Assembly (NCBI GenBank): GCA_015039365.1
Contig: WION01000715.1
Coordinates: forward strand, 1-23,006
DNA: 23,006 nt
Direction: 5' to 3'
Origin: Amanita rubescens
Taxonomy: Eukaryota; Basidiomycota; Agaricomycetes; Agaricales; Amanitaceae
Positions 10,973 through 22,610 of the stretch are shown here, one piece after another. Made by a program: the position numbers and the translations under genes. Within the stretch, counting starts at the first letter, position 1; each line of letters opens with the position of its first letter. A model generated the notes under the pieces. That model was given only the letters and a program-made list of their open reading frames with translations, searched no databases and was not told where the DNA came from.

Positions 10973-13900
10973 ATGAGCTCACTCTTCAACCTTCCTCGCT
11001 CGCTCACTTATTTCCTCCTTCTTTTGATTCTTCCCACCACATTCGCCGATCCCGCAACGCTAGAATTCACGAACTGCAGTCAATCCTCCAGCTCCTCTCA
11101 ACCACTCAACATCACCAATGTCTATGCCCAGATTCTGCCAAGCGATACGTTGGGCACGTATATGAACCTAACGATGATAGGAGAAAGCTCCCAGGAGATT
11201 GTCGGATTTTCCAATACAAGTAGCAGCCTTTGTATGTCACACAGCCCCTCTAGAGATTTTTGTACTCAGGTTTAACTTAGCAACACTTTTCACAACCACA
11301 TCCGTATTAACCTTGACGGCTTGGTCAAATGGCTCGTATCTTTGTGCGTCGCTCCGCCCGCCATCGCCCCTCCCGGTCCTTGCCAGCAATGCATCCACAT
11401 ATTGCCCCATCAGCCCCGGACCTTTCGCTGTTTCTCTCACAGTACCCCTGGGCAACCATCGTGCCCTTACAACGCTTACAACTCAAGTGCGCGCCGTAGA
11501 TCCATACACCAACGAGCTATTTTGTCTAGACGTATCAACTACGCCCCTTAACCCCATACCTCATTCCCCCTATGGACAAGCCCGGATCATCCTTTGGACC
11601 ACTATAGCACTTACAACCGGTTATTGGGTTGTCATCGGCGTTGCTAGAATTATCTCTGCCTGGGGTCGTGGTACTACCGAAAAAGGCCCTTGGGCCCGAG
11701 CGCGCAGCGCAGGGTTTATCCTCGCGAGTGCTATCAGTGGCGAGAGACTCGCGGCCTCACCCGCATTAATGAGATTCTGTACGTGATTTACTTTTTTGAT
11801 GATCAGATGTCCGGGAATACAACTAATCAATTGCACGTCATGGTTTGTTTAGGTACACCTTCCATGCGAGATGTAGTCTTTCATACGCAGTGGTGTTCGG
11901 CATTAGCCATGGTTGCAGTCGAGTGGCCAGTGTTCGTCTGTGGGTGTGGTTATTACATCTCATCATTCGGAATAACGTTTCCTCTACGTAACAGACCCCA
12001 TACTCAGGCAGACGGCCTGGTCGACCCTCACGTATAGTAAGCGTATTCCTTAATATACAATGCCGTACTCATCGCCCCAACCCCATTGTAGACATTACGC
12101 TAATACCGAGTTCCGAACATCTTCATTGGAATCCACTGGCCACCCTTCCTTACTCCCCGCCGCAAGATTTTGCAGACCAATTCTCTGATCCATCCTCACC
12201 GCTGTACATTAATCCATCTGTGCCGAACCGTCTTTTCACCCTTCCCGCTAATGCCACTCCCGGGATATCCACTTTTGCATACACTGTTGGACTGCGTCCA
12301 GAAGACCTCTTTGGAAATTGCCTAATCTTGTTCCTTGGTATCATTGCTGCCACGATTACCATCTCTGCCCTCGTGTGGTTTATTGACCACATAGCGAATA
12401 TTGTTTTCGACTCGAATAATGACTTACCGTACCCGGGACTTCACACGGTTGGAAGGTTTGATCGCTCCAAGGATGCAGAAGGCTCTGTTGCCGCAGTCAT
12501 GTCCTCTGACGACACCAAATCCCAAAATGGAAACTTTGCAAATTTGTTAAGACCAAGCTCTCGATTCCACCTGTCGAGTATTGCAAGTACAGGCGATCGA
12601 GCAACAAGCACGTATAGGGCGTGGTGGAAAATCCGATCTGACATCAATTCATTCCATGGTAGCGTCTTGCACGGAAACCTCGTCCGCATACTCGTCCTTT
12701 TCCACCTCCCCGTTACGATCTTCTCTTGCCATCACATGACGCTCCCACATTCAAGCGTCTCACTGTCGTCTATCGCCCTCGCAGCATTATCCTTTCTCTT
12801 CTTCTCCGTTCTTATACCCGCGCATCTAGTCCTCCGCGTGACGCTCACTTCAACCAACAAACTATACGACGAAACGCGAACGCTGTTGAACTATGGAGCG
12901 TTGTATAACCATTATCGACATGGTTCGCAAATGTTTGCTAGTTTGCTGTTCGCCACGAATATCGTGTTTGGTGTCACGATTGGAGTTGGACAAAAGAGCG
13001 GTACTGCGCAGGCGGTCGTTTTACTCGTGGTTGAAGTCATTTCGGCGCTTGTGACGAGCATATGGCTTCCTTGGGGGAGCGGTGCCAGTATGGGCCTCAT
13101 CAACTTCCTCTTTTGCGTTGCCCGCATAGTTATGGCGGTGTTATTAGTCATTCTAACTCCGACGGTAAGGAGCTACTTTTCATCGGTGAAGGCAACGTAT
13201 TGATCTGTATCAGATTTCGATTGGTGCTGGACCTGCTGGCTGGGTGGCATACGGAATTCTGATCATAATGGCGCTCGTCTTTCTTGCCCTTGGTCTCATG
13301 TTACTCATCAAGCTAGTCGAGGCCGCCATCCGCATCGTAGGAAGGGTCGACTTTGATCGAAGCAGGCACGTCATGGATAGTGGACTTATTGGCGTGTTGG
13401 GTCTGCTAGGCTGTTGTGGCCCGCCCTCTGAAAGTCGGAGACAACGTCGTGCGAGAGAACAACAGGCTGCCGAGAAGAAAACGCACAGCAGGTATCGGAC
13501 GTCGGATTCATCGGAGCTTCCCCCTCTTGATCCCCATGTTGCATATGACAGTCCGACCTTTACTGGGCAACACCCGTTTGTAGATTCGGCATTGGGGAGG
13601 GGTTCGTTGAATTCTGTTCCAACTCCGTCTGTTCTCCGCCCTGAACACGCGCTGCGCCCATATAGAGAAGATAGCGACGACGAGGGGTACATTATGGGCG
13701 CCTGGAAGCCATTTGCGTCGCAACGGTCGGGGTATAGTCCCGTTTCGGAGACCTTGCGCGGGACCCCTGCGTCCAGCCCTTCTCAGAAACAACCCTCTGG
13801 GTTTTCGAGAGTGGGAGGAGGCAAAGCGCATATCGATTCGCCATACTCCATCTCACATCCAGGACGCGCATCTGGTTCGATGCATTCGTTCCCTTCCATT

Positions 13901-14548
13901 GGAGACAAGAGTCCCGTGGGCCCCGGTCCTTCCAGCCTTTCTAATCCTGTATTCTACGATGGAGATGAGTCACTACCGCCATCTCTGTCCAATATGTCCA
14001 ATATTGGATTAAGCGCACTGCCACCGGGGGCGATGCAGCCGTCGCATATAAGGACAAAGTCACAATCGGCGGTTATTGAAGATGCCGGATGGATAATGCC
14101 TCTCAGCCCTTTGACTGATCAAACTACGCAACAGGCGCCAGAGAACTCATGTTCTGGTGTTGTAGCGAGTTTCCTGAGACCACGGTTATCCAGTTTCATG
14201 GGAAGCAATAATACGAATCCATTAGCATCGCAGGCCGCTCCTGCAACGACTGGGATGATGAATGTTCCAAACTCACCACCTTCTGATGACGACGATTCGG
14301 AGAGACAACCGCGGAAGAAGAAACCTTGGTATTTCCTCAAGCGACACCGGCCACACACGAGTGACGATTCGTATATGGGTCCACCGGAACCTGTTGAAGG
14401 TGAATTTGGGGGACTCGACTTGTCCACGTCGAATAGCACACCTGGGCGTTCGTTTGTGGTTATCAGGAAGAATCAGAGCGCAGGGCAAACAACGAGTCAT
14501 GATAATAGCGCACCGAGCGAATTCAAGACGGCGACAGCCAACTTTTAG
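10973..14548 (+). CDS. Fungal TRP-like integral membrane protein
   Basis: Exons 10973-11231, 11281-11778, 11853-11939, 11995-12036, 12092-13164, 13214-14548 give 1097 aa. A signal peptide (LTYFLLLLILPTTFA) is followed by an N-glycosylation-rich, Cys-containing luminal domain to about residue 185, then a first membrane span near 187-207. More spans cluster at roughly 368-392 and 490-690 (LVRILVLFHLPVTIFSC, LFATNIVFGVTIGVG, EVISALVTSIWLPWG, YGILIIMALVFLALGLMLL). This luminal-domain plus TRP-like bundle layout fits the fungal TRP/Pkd2/Flc superfamily, which acts in calcium or flavin handling and wall integrity at the plasma or internal membranes. The last 400 residues are cytosolic, Ser/Pro-rich and probably disordered. 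Five introns of 49-74 nt. The exact subfamily and substrate are not determined. Confidence 0.82.
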
Positions 14549-14838
14549 CTTAAGCAAGAGGACAGACACTTACATATCATTAATACTCCCCCCCCTCTAA
14601 TCAAACCAGTTCTTCTTGATCATGGACCTTCAAAATTGCCCGAAATTCCTACCTACCTATATAACCTATTGCTCTGAAAGAGAACTCTCCGTCGGGTATA
14701 ACCAGGGACTTTTTTCACATAGTATAATAGGCCTACGTATATGAATTACCTAGGGGTGTACAAAGAACAATTAGAAATCAGTCACGTAAAAAAAAGTCCA
14801 AGTAGAAAAATGCAACAAGTTGATGACATCGTTAGAGG
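14549..14838. other. Convergent 3' intergenic region
   Basis: 290 bp between the ends of two converging genes. It includes a C-run near 14588 and AT-rich stretches suited to polyadenylation signals on both strands. No gene seen. Confidence 0.5.
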
Positions 14839-17650
14839 TCAGAGGTAATCGTTGTTGTTGGGGTCATCATCACCCTCGTTAGCAGAAGAAGCGGTCCCTC
14901 CGATCCAAAATACGCGCCAATCTTGTAAATCCTTGCACCACCAACCGTACACGCCTTCCTGTTTCTTGAGCTTGACCAGGATCTCTTCCGTTTCACAAGT
15001 ACCGTTCGAAGCGCCGGACGTGGATACGTCGCTCGTGCTCGAACTACGAGAAAGGTCGTCGTCCAACGAGGACGAGGAGGATGAAGTAGCGGACTGTCGT
15101 TGAACGTAATCATCCCATCGACCTCCTTTGCATAAAAATCCAACGGGACCTCCGAGATCCTCATGAGTTCGTAGAACGTCAGGGGGTGGTACCCTCGCTC
15201 TCCCTTTTTCTTTCCCTTTCCCTTGAGTCATGATCAAGAGGCTAATCGGGACCTCCTGAACTTCGATCCCTCCCTCTCCAAACGCCACGATCTGGATAAA
15301 CGGAAGCATACCCTTTCCTCCTCGTCCTTTCCTCTCCCCGTCGTAGTATTCATCTTCGTCGTCGTCATCGTCGTCGTCCGCAACGGGAAACAACAACTCG
15401 GGGTTATACACCCTCCCGGAGACATGCGTAGGTGGTGATTTCCAATGCGCCATCCATAACGGAGGCGAGGAAGCGTAATTCGAGGAAAGTGGGCTGGGGA
15501 CGAGGTGAGTTTGTTTACCTCGCGTGATGAAGAGGACTTGGCTAGGGGTTGGGGATACCCCCGGTTCGAAGGGGAGATCTAGCTTGGTGATGGGAGGACC
15601 CCACTTGTTCGCTGCGTACATTTCGATGGAGTGTCGGATTCGGCGGACGGCGAGTGTTGGGGAGTTGATGACGGTAGAATCTCGGCCTGATGTGTTGTGA
15701 TGCGCAGTACCACCCGCGGGTGAAGAGGTGGATGTGGATGTGGATGAGGAAGCGGATAGTGACAACCCTCCGTCATCGAAGAGTTCCATCTCGCCGACGG
15801 CGGAGTCGGCTATCCGGATCCTGCCTGCTTTCTTGTCAAAGACGACGAAGAGGCTGAGGTGGTTTCCGTAGTCTTGGTGGAGAGTGGAGGGAATGTAGCT
15901 TGCGCGTGGGTTGTTGTGGTTCCCGTTGCGGATGGTCATTGAGCTGTCTGTCCGTCGGTGGCCGCGACTGCTGGATTCTTGTTGGATCTGGACGTTTTGG
16001 TGGAAGAATGAGATGGTTCGTGGTTGATATGGGATATAAAAATCCTGGAAGACGATGTGAAGTTGGTATATATAAATGGAAGCATAGTGACGAACCTTGA
16101 CAAAACGGAAAGCACGTTCACCTTTGGGAGTTTCATACAAAAGAATGCTATTCTTCGTCGCGACGGCTAACAAATGGCCTCCCCTGCTTTTGCGGTTTTC
16201 GTCGCACCAAAATGCATACGAGAGTATGCTCTGGTTGACCAAGCGCGAACCAGGCGATGCGAGAGGCACATGGTCATTCACCCAACGCATCGGAATGTTG
16301 TCAAAGTCGACAAACTCCCATTGGGATTCTGGTGACGATTTCTCTTGATCTGGTATCGAGGGAGCGATGGGTGACATTGATCTTCGATAGGTTCCAGTGT
16401 CGGGGGTGAGAGACTTTGTATATGAGCTGGGCATATCCAAGCCGTGATTTCGAGGAGGGCTGTGATGCTGTTGCTTGAAGCTCCCGGCAAAGCTGTGATG
16501 GGCTCGATGCTTCTTGGATGGTGTAGTTTTAGATGCGCTGGGACTATTGCTTTTGTGCAAGTCAAGCGGGTGGGTACCCTTGGGTAGGTCAGATGGTGGA
16601 TTAATGAGACAATAGAGTGCATATTCACCTTTGTTGATATAGCCCATTTTGCAAGGCTAACAAGACTTGCGAGGTTGTACATGCGCAAATGTCGAGGAGA
16701 TTCGCCATCCTTGGTGTATCCAAGGTCTGGGCCCACGAGGGCAAGCACGATGCCGCTCGGAGTTCCCTCTGCAGTGCTTTCTGCCTCGAGAATTGTCATC
16801 TGGTGCACACTACAAGCTTTCTAACAATGCACAGCGCAGGGTAGATATAGACGAACCTTTCGCCGATCCATATCTGTCGAGCTATCGCCTCTGAAGGACC
16901 TTTGTCGATGAGAGCTCCAGACTCGCTCCATTCTTGGGGGAACATGTCCAGGACGGACAAACCCTCGTCATGGCCGATCAACAAATATCTATCACCCAGT
17001 ATCGGTAATAGACATCGTATTTGGGAAGTTGCATGTGGTAGAAAGCGAGAACCAAACTGGCATATTTTCAGATGCGAGGATGGCACACGATCAACGGTGA
17101 AGGGGAGGGGTTGAAAGTTACTGGTAGGCAGCGGTACACCTGCTACCAGTGTAGCTTCATCGCTATCGATGCTGAGATTGTTTGTCCGGATGTGCAGGGG
17201 TATGGCAGCGGGCCTTGACGGATGCGTCTGCGTCGGGAGACTTGTTGATGATGGCTGGTCCTAAGCACAACCAACGTTAACAAGACTTTATATTCCAGTC
17301 ATACTTACTAGTTCCCAGCCTCTGGTCCTTCTACGCTCGTATTCCTCCGGAGTAAGATCGGCATATCTTTCACGAGCCCTGGCAGAAAGTGGAACTGAGT
17401 CAAACGTTGGACGCACGACCCTGAGGCAGTGAGTGATAACCCACAGTACCTTTTTTCGATCCAGCCTCGCCATCGTCCAAATCTATGATCATTAATTGCG
17501 TCAGTCACGGTTAAAGAATTACTCGCTAGTGGTAACGTGCCTTGAATTTGGACCGTTATGTGCCGCAAGCTCGTCGTACGAGGGAAGTTCATTTGGGCCA
17601 CTGAAGATGACATTATCCTTCTCTACAAATGATGGATTACTTGACGACAT
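14839..17650 (-). CDS. CNH (citron homology) domain protein
   Basis: Exons in coding order: 17650-17541, 17482-17450, 17378-17309, 17260-16857, 16809-16629, 16578-16096, 16044-14839; 828 aa. The N-terminus (NELPSYDELAAHNGPNSRFG, then RWRGWIEKR and DLTPEEYERRR) precedes a CNH-like beta-propeller from about residue 150: IRCLLPILGDRYLLIGHDEG, LSVLDMFPQEW, LRMYNLASLVSLAKWAIS, and later SYAFWCDENRKSRGGHLLAV, LLYETPKGERAFRF and FYIPYQPRTISFF. CNH domains usually bind small GTPases or membrane-trafficking partners, but no RhoGEF, PH or kinase domain is fused here. The C-terminal half has a poly-Asp/Glu tract (near 15350-15375) and Ser-rich linkers. The first intron (17540-17483) starts with GC, not GT. 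Assignment to CNH is by motif resemblance, so the family is moderately sure and the role is not. Confidence 0.78.
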
Positions 17651-17868
17651 GACGGGTAGCACGGAGAATCAGAAGGGAAAGGGCTTGATAGCGTTATTTG
17701 GTGCTGTCCGAAAGCAGTGCAAGCCATCCTCTTTATGGTGAGAGGCGCTGTTCAATCTGGCTGTGCTCATTTCACAAGACTCACATTTTACTCCTTAATC
17801 GGGCGCTAACAGCTTTATTGTGTGTGTATAATAACTTATACCTTGCACCGGTCTTACTCGGATCATCC
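17651..17868. promoter_or_regulatory. Divergent promoter region of the CNH and vWA genes
   Basis: 218 bp lie between the start codon at 17650 (minus) and the one at 17869 (plus). It contains short AT-rich stretches (ATAATAACTTATA near 17828-17840) but no motif I would name. Confidence 0.45.
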
Positions 17869-19008
17869 ATGGGCTCTTCTTCTTCATCCTTGTCATCATC
17901 ATCTCAAAGACAACACAGTCGACGACGACGCACTGGCAAGCGCGTTATAACAACTGACTTGGATCTCCCACCACCACCTTATGAGACATTCAGTCCGGTC
18001 ACCTACCCAAACAATGACGGTTCGGTTCATTCACAACGTGCCACTTGCCATTCTGACCTTTCAACAGAAATCCAAAATGCCCTAGAGCTGTTATCAAAGG
18101 TCAAGACAGTATTCATCGTAGACGACTCGTCTTCCATGCAAGGGGAACGATGGCAAGAGGTGAGGAACATCACATCTCCAATCATAGCCGTTGTGAACCT
18201 CACGGTTTCGGTAGGCAAAGAACGCGATTGCAACTCTCACAGAGATGGCTAGCCCTTATGATACGGATGGTATCGACGTCCATTTCCTGAACCACGAAGC
18301 CGTTGGGCGGAACATTAAAGTCAGCACCACGTCTCCCTGTACGCGTGATTACGTCCCTGACTATCGTTATTCAGGATCCCGAAGCCATAAATGCGCTCTT
18401 TCAAGCCCTCATTCCCAAAGGCCTCACGCTGATTGGGAACAAGTTGGAAGAACTATTACAAGAATATCTTTCCATCATCGAGCCGCTTCACACCAAACCG
18501 GCACTGCTCAAGAAAATCAAACCCATAAATTTCTTGATTATAACGGATGGTTACCCCAGTACGTTCAAATTACTCCGGGCTTCCGTTTCCAATTCTCAAT
18601 AACATACATATATTAGCCGATGACCCTGAAGCCGTCATTGTCCAAGTGGCCAAGAGACTGGATGATAAATATCTCCCGATAACCCAGGTACGTATACCAT
18701 CCTAAAATCTAAAATCGACTCCAAACTCAAAGTCAATCTCAAGGTCGGCATTCAGTTCGTACAGATAGGCAACGACATGTCCGCAACGGAATACTTGAGG
18801 CAGCTCGACGACGGACTTTCTAATAAGCACAAAATAAGAGTATGCCATTAGCTTATTTTCGTTCTGGATCGTGTTTGATAATGGATTACAGGATATAGTG
18901 GACACCACTCCCTACAGAGGACCGGTAGATGGGAATTCTCTGCTCAAGATACTATTGGGTGGTATCAATCGCCGAGTTGACGCTCATGGTTCTGATGCCT
19001 TCCGCTAA
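17869..19008 (+). CDS. Small von Willebrand factor A (vWA) domain protein
   Basis: Exons 17869-18159, 18215-18319, 18375-18558, 18617-18687, 18744-18839, 18892-19008 give 287 aa. After a Ser/Arg-rich and Pro-rich leader, the vWA fold starts with TVFIVDDSSSM, whose D85-x-S87-x-S89 is the first metal-site (MIDAS) motif. The strand YDTDGIDVHFLNHEAVG follows. A Thr in GLTLIG may serve as the second MIDAS element, and FLIITDG gives the third (Asp190). QVGIQFVQIGND and LDDGLSNKHKIRDIVDTTPY close the domain. There is no signal peptide or membrane span, so the protein is probably cytosolic. Such proteins are common in Agaricomycetes and presumably mediate metal-dependent protein contacts; no specific role can be read. 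Read without splicing, the gene looks broken, but each break is a good 52-58 nt intron. Confidence 0.85.
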
Positions 19009-19666
19009 TGGAGGGGGAAAATGATGGTTAAACAGAACAGTTTATAGACTGGTTTAAAACATTCATGTAATTATTGATGTTCTTGTTAGATACCCGTTAT
19101 ACTACTGGATTGCTGCCTATACCTTTTTTCTCTTACCAGCTATTGGTGATACTAGTTGGAAGGACATTGTATTGTGTATGACCCTTGCATTTAACTTCAG
19201 TGGGCCAATGGTATTGCCAAAAGCTCCCATGACCCAAACCTGGCAATGTTGCTAGTGATCTTGCTCTGTTACCATTTTCACCCTCAAATATTTACAAGGG
19301 ATTCACAGTTGGAAAAAGGAATTGTTTAGGTGAGGTGTAGTGCCACTACTTACATAACATTCTTGTCTAATTAGTGAAGCAATTCCCTGGCTATTGCTAT
19401 CATTGCGCTAGCTAGTAATCAGGTGGTGGGTTATACAATGCTGGTGACATGGACATGCATTATGTATGTCACTGCAACTTATAGGGAGTCAAAGTCTCCA
19501 CAATTGAAGGGGGCCAGGGCTACACACTGTGTCCTGTATGTATATCTCAGAAAGCACCCCACCAATTCCTTAGCAGGACTTATGCATAGAAGCTTTCAAT
19601 TTCCATTTTGAATTTCAGTGTTGTAAAACTTGTACATATATGCATAGGTATTGGAAACACATTAAT
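19009..19666. other. AT-rich gene-free stretch at the start of a CpG-depleted block
   Basis: No supported gene. After the vWA stop codon the sequence becomes AT-rich and CG dinucleotides almost vanish; the last one before a long gap is at 19406-19407. Small open frames here are short and unrecognisable. The stretch probably contains the 3' end of the minus-strand gene remnant at 19667 and decayed repeat sequence. Confidence 0.5.
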
Positions 19667-20344
19667 CTACAAATAAATATGAGCTTGATGAAAAGGCCAT
19701 GCAGCCAAATTAGCCAATAAATCACCTGCACACCATGTTGATTTCACCCTGCAATAAATGGTTGATACATATGTAGTGCATAACTAGACAACTTATACAT
19801 ACCATCAATGCAAGTCACTTGCCTATGGAGTACTGTGACAAGATCTTGAGCATCAAGGCTTACAATGGCTTGAGTAATGCCAGTCTTCAGCTTCTGAAAA
19901 TAGCCTTTTTGCTTGTATTGATCAAAGGCTTCTGTGACTGATGCCTCAAATGGTTTATTGATCCAAAAGGATAGCTTGGCAATGATAACAATTGCTTCAG
20001 AGCTTAAGCAGAAACACAGTAAATGAAAAGGAATAAATTACAAACTAAGACTTTGAAACCAGTATCCTAATTGCAATGGCATCAGTTGGGTACTCTCCAC
20101 AAAAAAAGAACAAAAATACTGTGGTTGCAAAGGGGTGACCTTGTATGTCTCCAAACATGGAGAAAAGTTCATGCTATGCCATACTTGTGAGATAGAGTAA
20201 AACATCCAATGTATCATCAGACCTACACACTAGCATGCAAAATGGTATGAAAATCAATGCCTCATGAGTCAGTATTGCTCACCTGTAAATCAAGGAAAGT
20301 TGTGTAAGTGAGGGGAATGATCACATGAGGTGGAAGTGGGTGAG
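19667..20344 (-). CDS. Unrecognised multi-exon gene or remnant, 5' end missing
   Basis: Four exons can be chained in phase on the minus strand: 20344-20283, 20173-20052, 20002-19799 and 19748-19667 (stop TAG 19669-19667), about 155 residues. Readable pieces include HVIIPLTYTTFLDLQ, HELFSMFGDIQGHPFATTVF, CGEYPTDAIAIRILVSN, FEASVTEAFDQYKQKGYFQK, ITQAIVSLDAQDLVTVLHRQ and WCAGDLLANLAAWPFHQ. Introns would be 109, 49 and 50 nt (donors GTGAGC, GTCTTA, GTATAAG). One hydrophobic stretch (TTVFLFFFC) is present. The last exon could instead splice on at 19725, ending a few residues after WCA. Upstream of 20344 the frame runs into the tandem repeats and no start was found. I do not recognise the family. 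The frames are too long and protein-like to be chance in such AT-rich DNA, but expression and intactness are unproven. Confidence 0.5.
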
Positions 20345-20399
20345 CTGAAATGAAATCTTACAATCTATGATGAGGTAATAATGTAAAACTTGGAAGACA

Positions 20400-22610
20400 T
20401 GGAAAAGATATGGCAACATGCTCACTTTCTTATAAATGTAAGATCCAATATGGATGGATTAAGGTATGTTGAGAATGCAGGTCAGAAAATTTGTGATGTC
20501 ACTCACTTTCTGGTGGTGGAAAAGATATAATGTGAGTGAGACTTGATGTGTAATATCACTCACAAGCTGTTGGTTGTAGGAAAAAATGTGATGAGAGTGC
20601 CTTTCACAAAATGTGTAATACTAATCACACACTTCCTGTCAGTCAAGGAAGAGATGTGATGAGACTGCCTTTCACAAAACACGTAATGCCATCACTCACT
20701 CTCTGTCAGCCATAGAAAAAGATGTGCTGAGACTGCCTGTCACAAAATGTGCAATGTCACTCACTTGCTGTCAGTCATAGGAAAGGATGTGAAGAGACTG
20801 CCTTTCACAAAATGTGCAATGTCACTCACTCGCTGTCAGTGATAGGAAAAGTTTAAAGATGTGATGAGATTGCCTTTCACAAAATGTGCAATGCTACTCA
20901 CTTGCTGTTGGTATAGGAAAGATGTGATGAGACTGCATTTATGTACATACAGTGTGCAATGTGGCTCACTCGCTGTAGGTCATAGGAAAAGATATGATGA
21001 GACTGCCTTTCACAAGATATGCAAAGTCACTCACAGTCTGTTGGTCATAGTAGGAAAAGATGTGATGAGGCTGCCTTTCACAAAATGTGCAATGTCACTC
21101 ACAAGCTGTTGGTAATAGGAAAAGATGTGATGAGATTGCCTTTCACAAGATGTGCAATGTCACTCACACGCTGTTGGTCATAGAAAAAGATGTGATGAGA
21201 CCAGCTTTCACAAAATGTGCAATGTCACTCACTTGCTGTTGGTCACATGAAAAGATGTGATGAGACTGATTTTTCACAAAATGTAAAATGTAACCCACAA
21301 ACTGTTGGTTATAGAAAAAGATGCAATAAGACAGCCCTTCATAAAATGTGTAATGTTGCTTACATCCTGATGGTCAAAGAGAAAAGAATGTGATGAGACT
21401 GCCTTTCACAAAATGTGCAATATCACTCACAGACTGTTGGTCATAGGAAAAGATGCAATGAGACTGCCTTTCACAAAATATGCAAAGTGTGACTGACTCC
21501 CTATTGGTCATAGAAAAAGATGAAATGAGACTGCCTTTCAAAAATTTTGTAACATCACTCACTCCCTGTTGGTCATAGGAAAAAAAGTGATGAGACCATT
21601 GCCTTTCAACAAAATGTGCAATGTCACTTACTCGCTATCATTGGTAATAGGAAAAGATGTGATGAGACTACACTTCACAAAATGTGCAATATCACTCACT
21701 CCCTGTTAATTGTAGAAGGTTTGGTGAAACTTCCTTCACAAAATGTGCAATATGATATCACTTACTCCCTGTTGGTCATAGGAAAAGATGTAATTAAATT
21801 CGCCTTTCACAAAATGTGCAATGTCACCCACAAGCTGTTAGTTATAGGAAAAGATGTGATGGGATTGCCTTTTACAAAATGTGCAATGTCACTCACAAAC
21901 TATTGATTATAGGAAAAGATGTGATGAGACTTCCATCCATAAGATGTGTAATATCACTCACTTCCTGTTGGTCAAGGAAAATATGTGATGAGATTGACAT
22001 TCACAGAATATGCAAACATCACTTGCTGCCTGTTAAAATATGTGGTGAGATTGCATTTTACATTTGTAATGTCACTCACTCGCTGTTAGTCATAGGAAAT
22101 AATATGATGAAAATGCCTTTCACAAAATATCAAATGTCACCCACAAACTGTTGGTCGTAGGAAAAGATTTGATGAGACTGTCTTTCACAAAACTTGCAAT
22201 GTCACTCACATCCTGTTGGTCATAGTAAAAGATGTGATGAGACTGCCATTCACAAAATATGCAATCTCACTCACTCGCTGTTGGTCATAGAAAAAGTTGT
22301 GATGAGACAGCCTTTCACAAAATGTGCAATTACTCACTCGCTGTTGGTCATAAGAAAAGATGAGACTGCCTTTCACAAAATGTGCAATGTCACTCACTTC
22401 CTATTGGTCATAGGAAAAGATGTGATGAAACTACCTTCACAATATGTGCAATATCACTCACTGTCTGTTCAAGGTTATAGGAGAAGATGTGATGAGATTA
22501 CCTTGCACAAAAACCTTCAACATTGCTTACATGCTATCATTCATAGGGAAAGAACATAGAACCCCTCTTCAGAAATGTTTGTAATGTTACTCACATTCTG
22601 TTGCCCATAG
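20400..22610. repeat. Degenerate tandem array, ~33 units of ~65 bp
   Basis: Head-to-tail units, all in one orientation. The core words on the plus strand are GATGTGATGAGACTGCC, TTTCACAAAATGTGC, AATGTCACTCAC and CTGTTGGTCATAGG. Unit starts recur every 62-72 bp, for example near 20717, 20783, 21055, 21120, 21382, 21849, 22163 and 22228. Divergence between units is moderate with many small indels, so this is an old minisatellite, best preserved in the middle. Units are not a multiple of three long, and the 60-120 codon frames through them switch reading frame from unit to unit; they are by-products. The units leave no unique spacers, so it is not a CRISPR array. Confidence 0.9.

Noticed and set aside
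18245..18616. Separate 123-codon gene inside the vWA locus
   Set aside because: It reads through two introns of the vWA gene in a mixed frame; the spliced model gives a complete vWA domain.
20174..20176. In-frame TAG that would make the minus-strand gene a pseudogene
   Set aside because: A good GTGAGC donor at 20282 and the CATAG acceptor at 20174 remove it as part of an intron; the frame is coherent without it.
20500..22500. CRISPR array
   Set aside because: Units are directly adjacent with no unique spacers, and the genome is eukaryotic.
21616..22559. Frames of 96-121 codons through the tandem array
   Set aside because: Unit length is not a multiple of three, and the peptides alternate between frames of the same DNA repeat; they are by-products of repetition.
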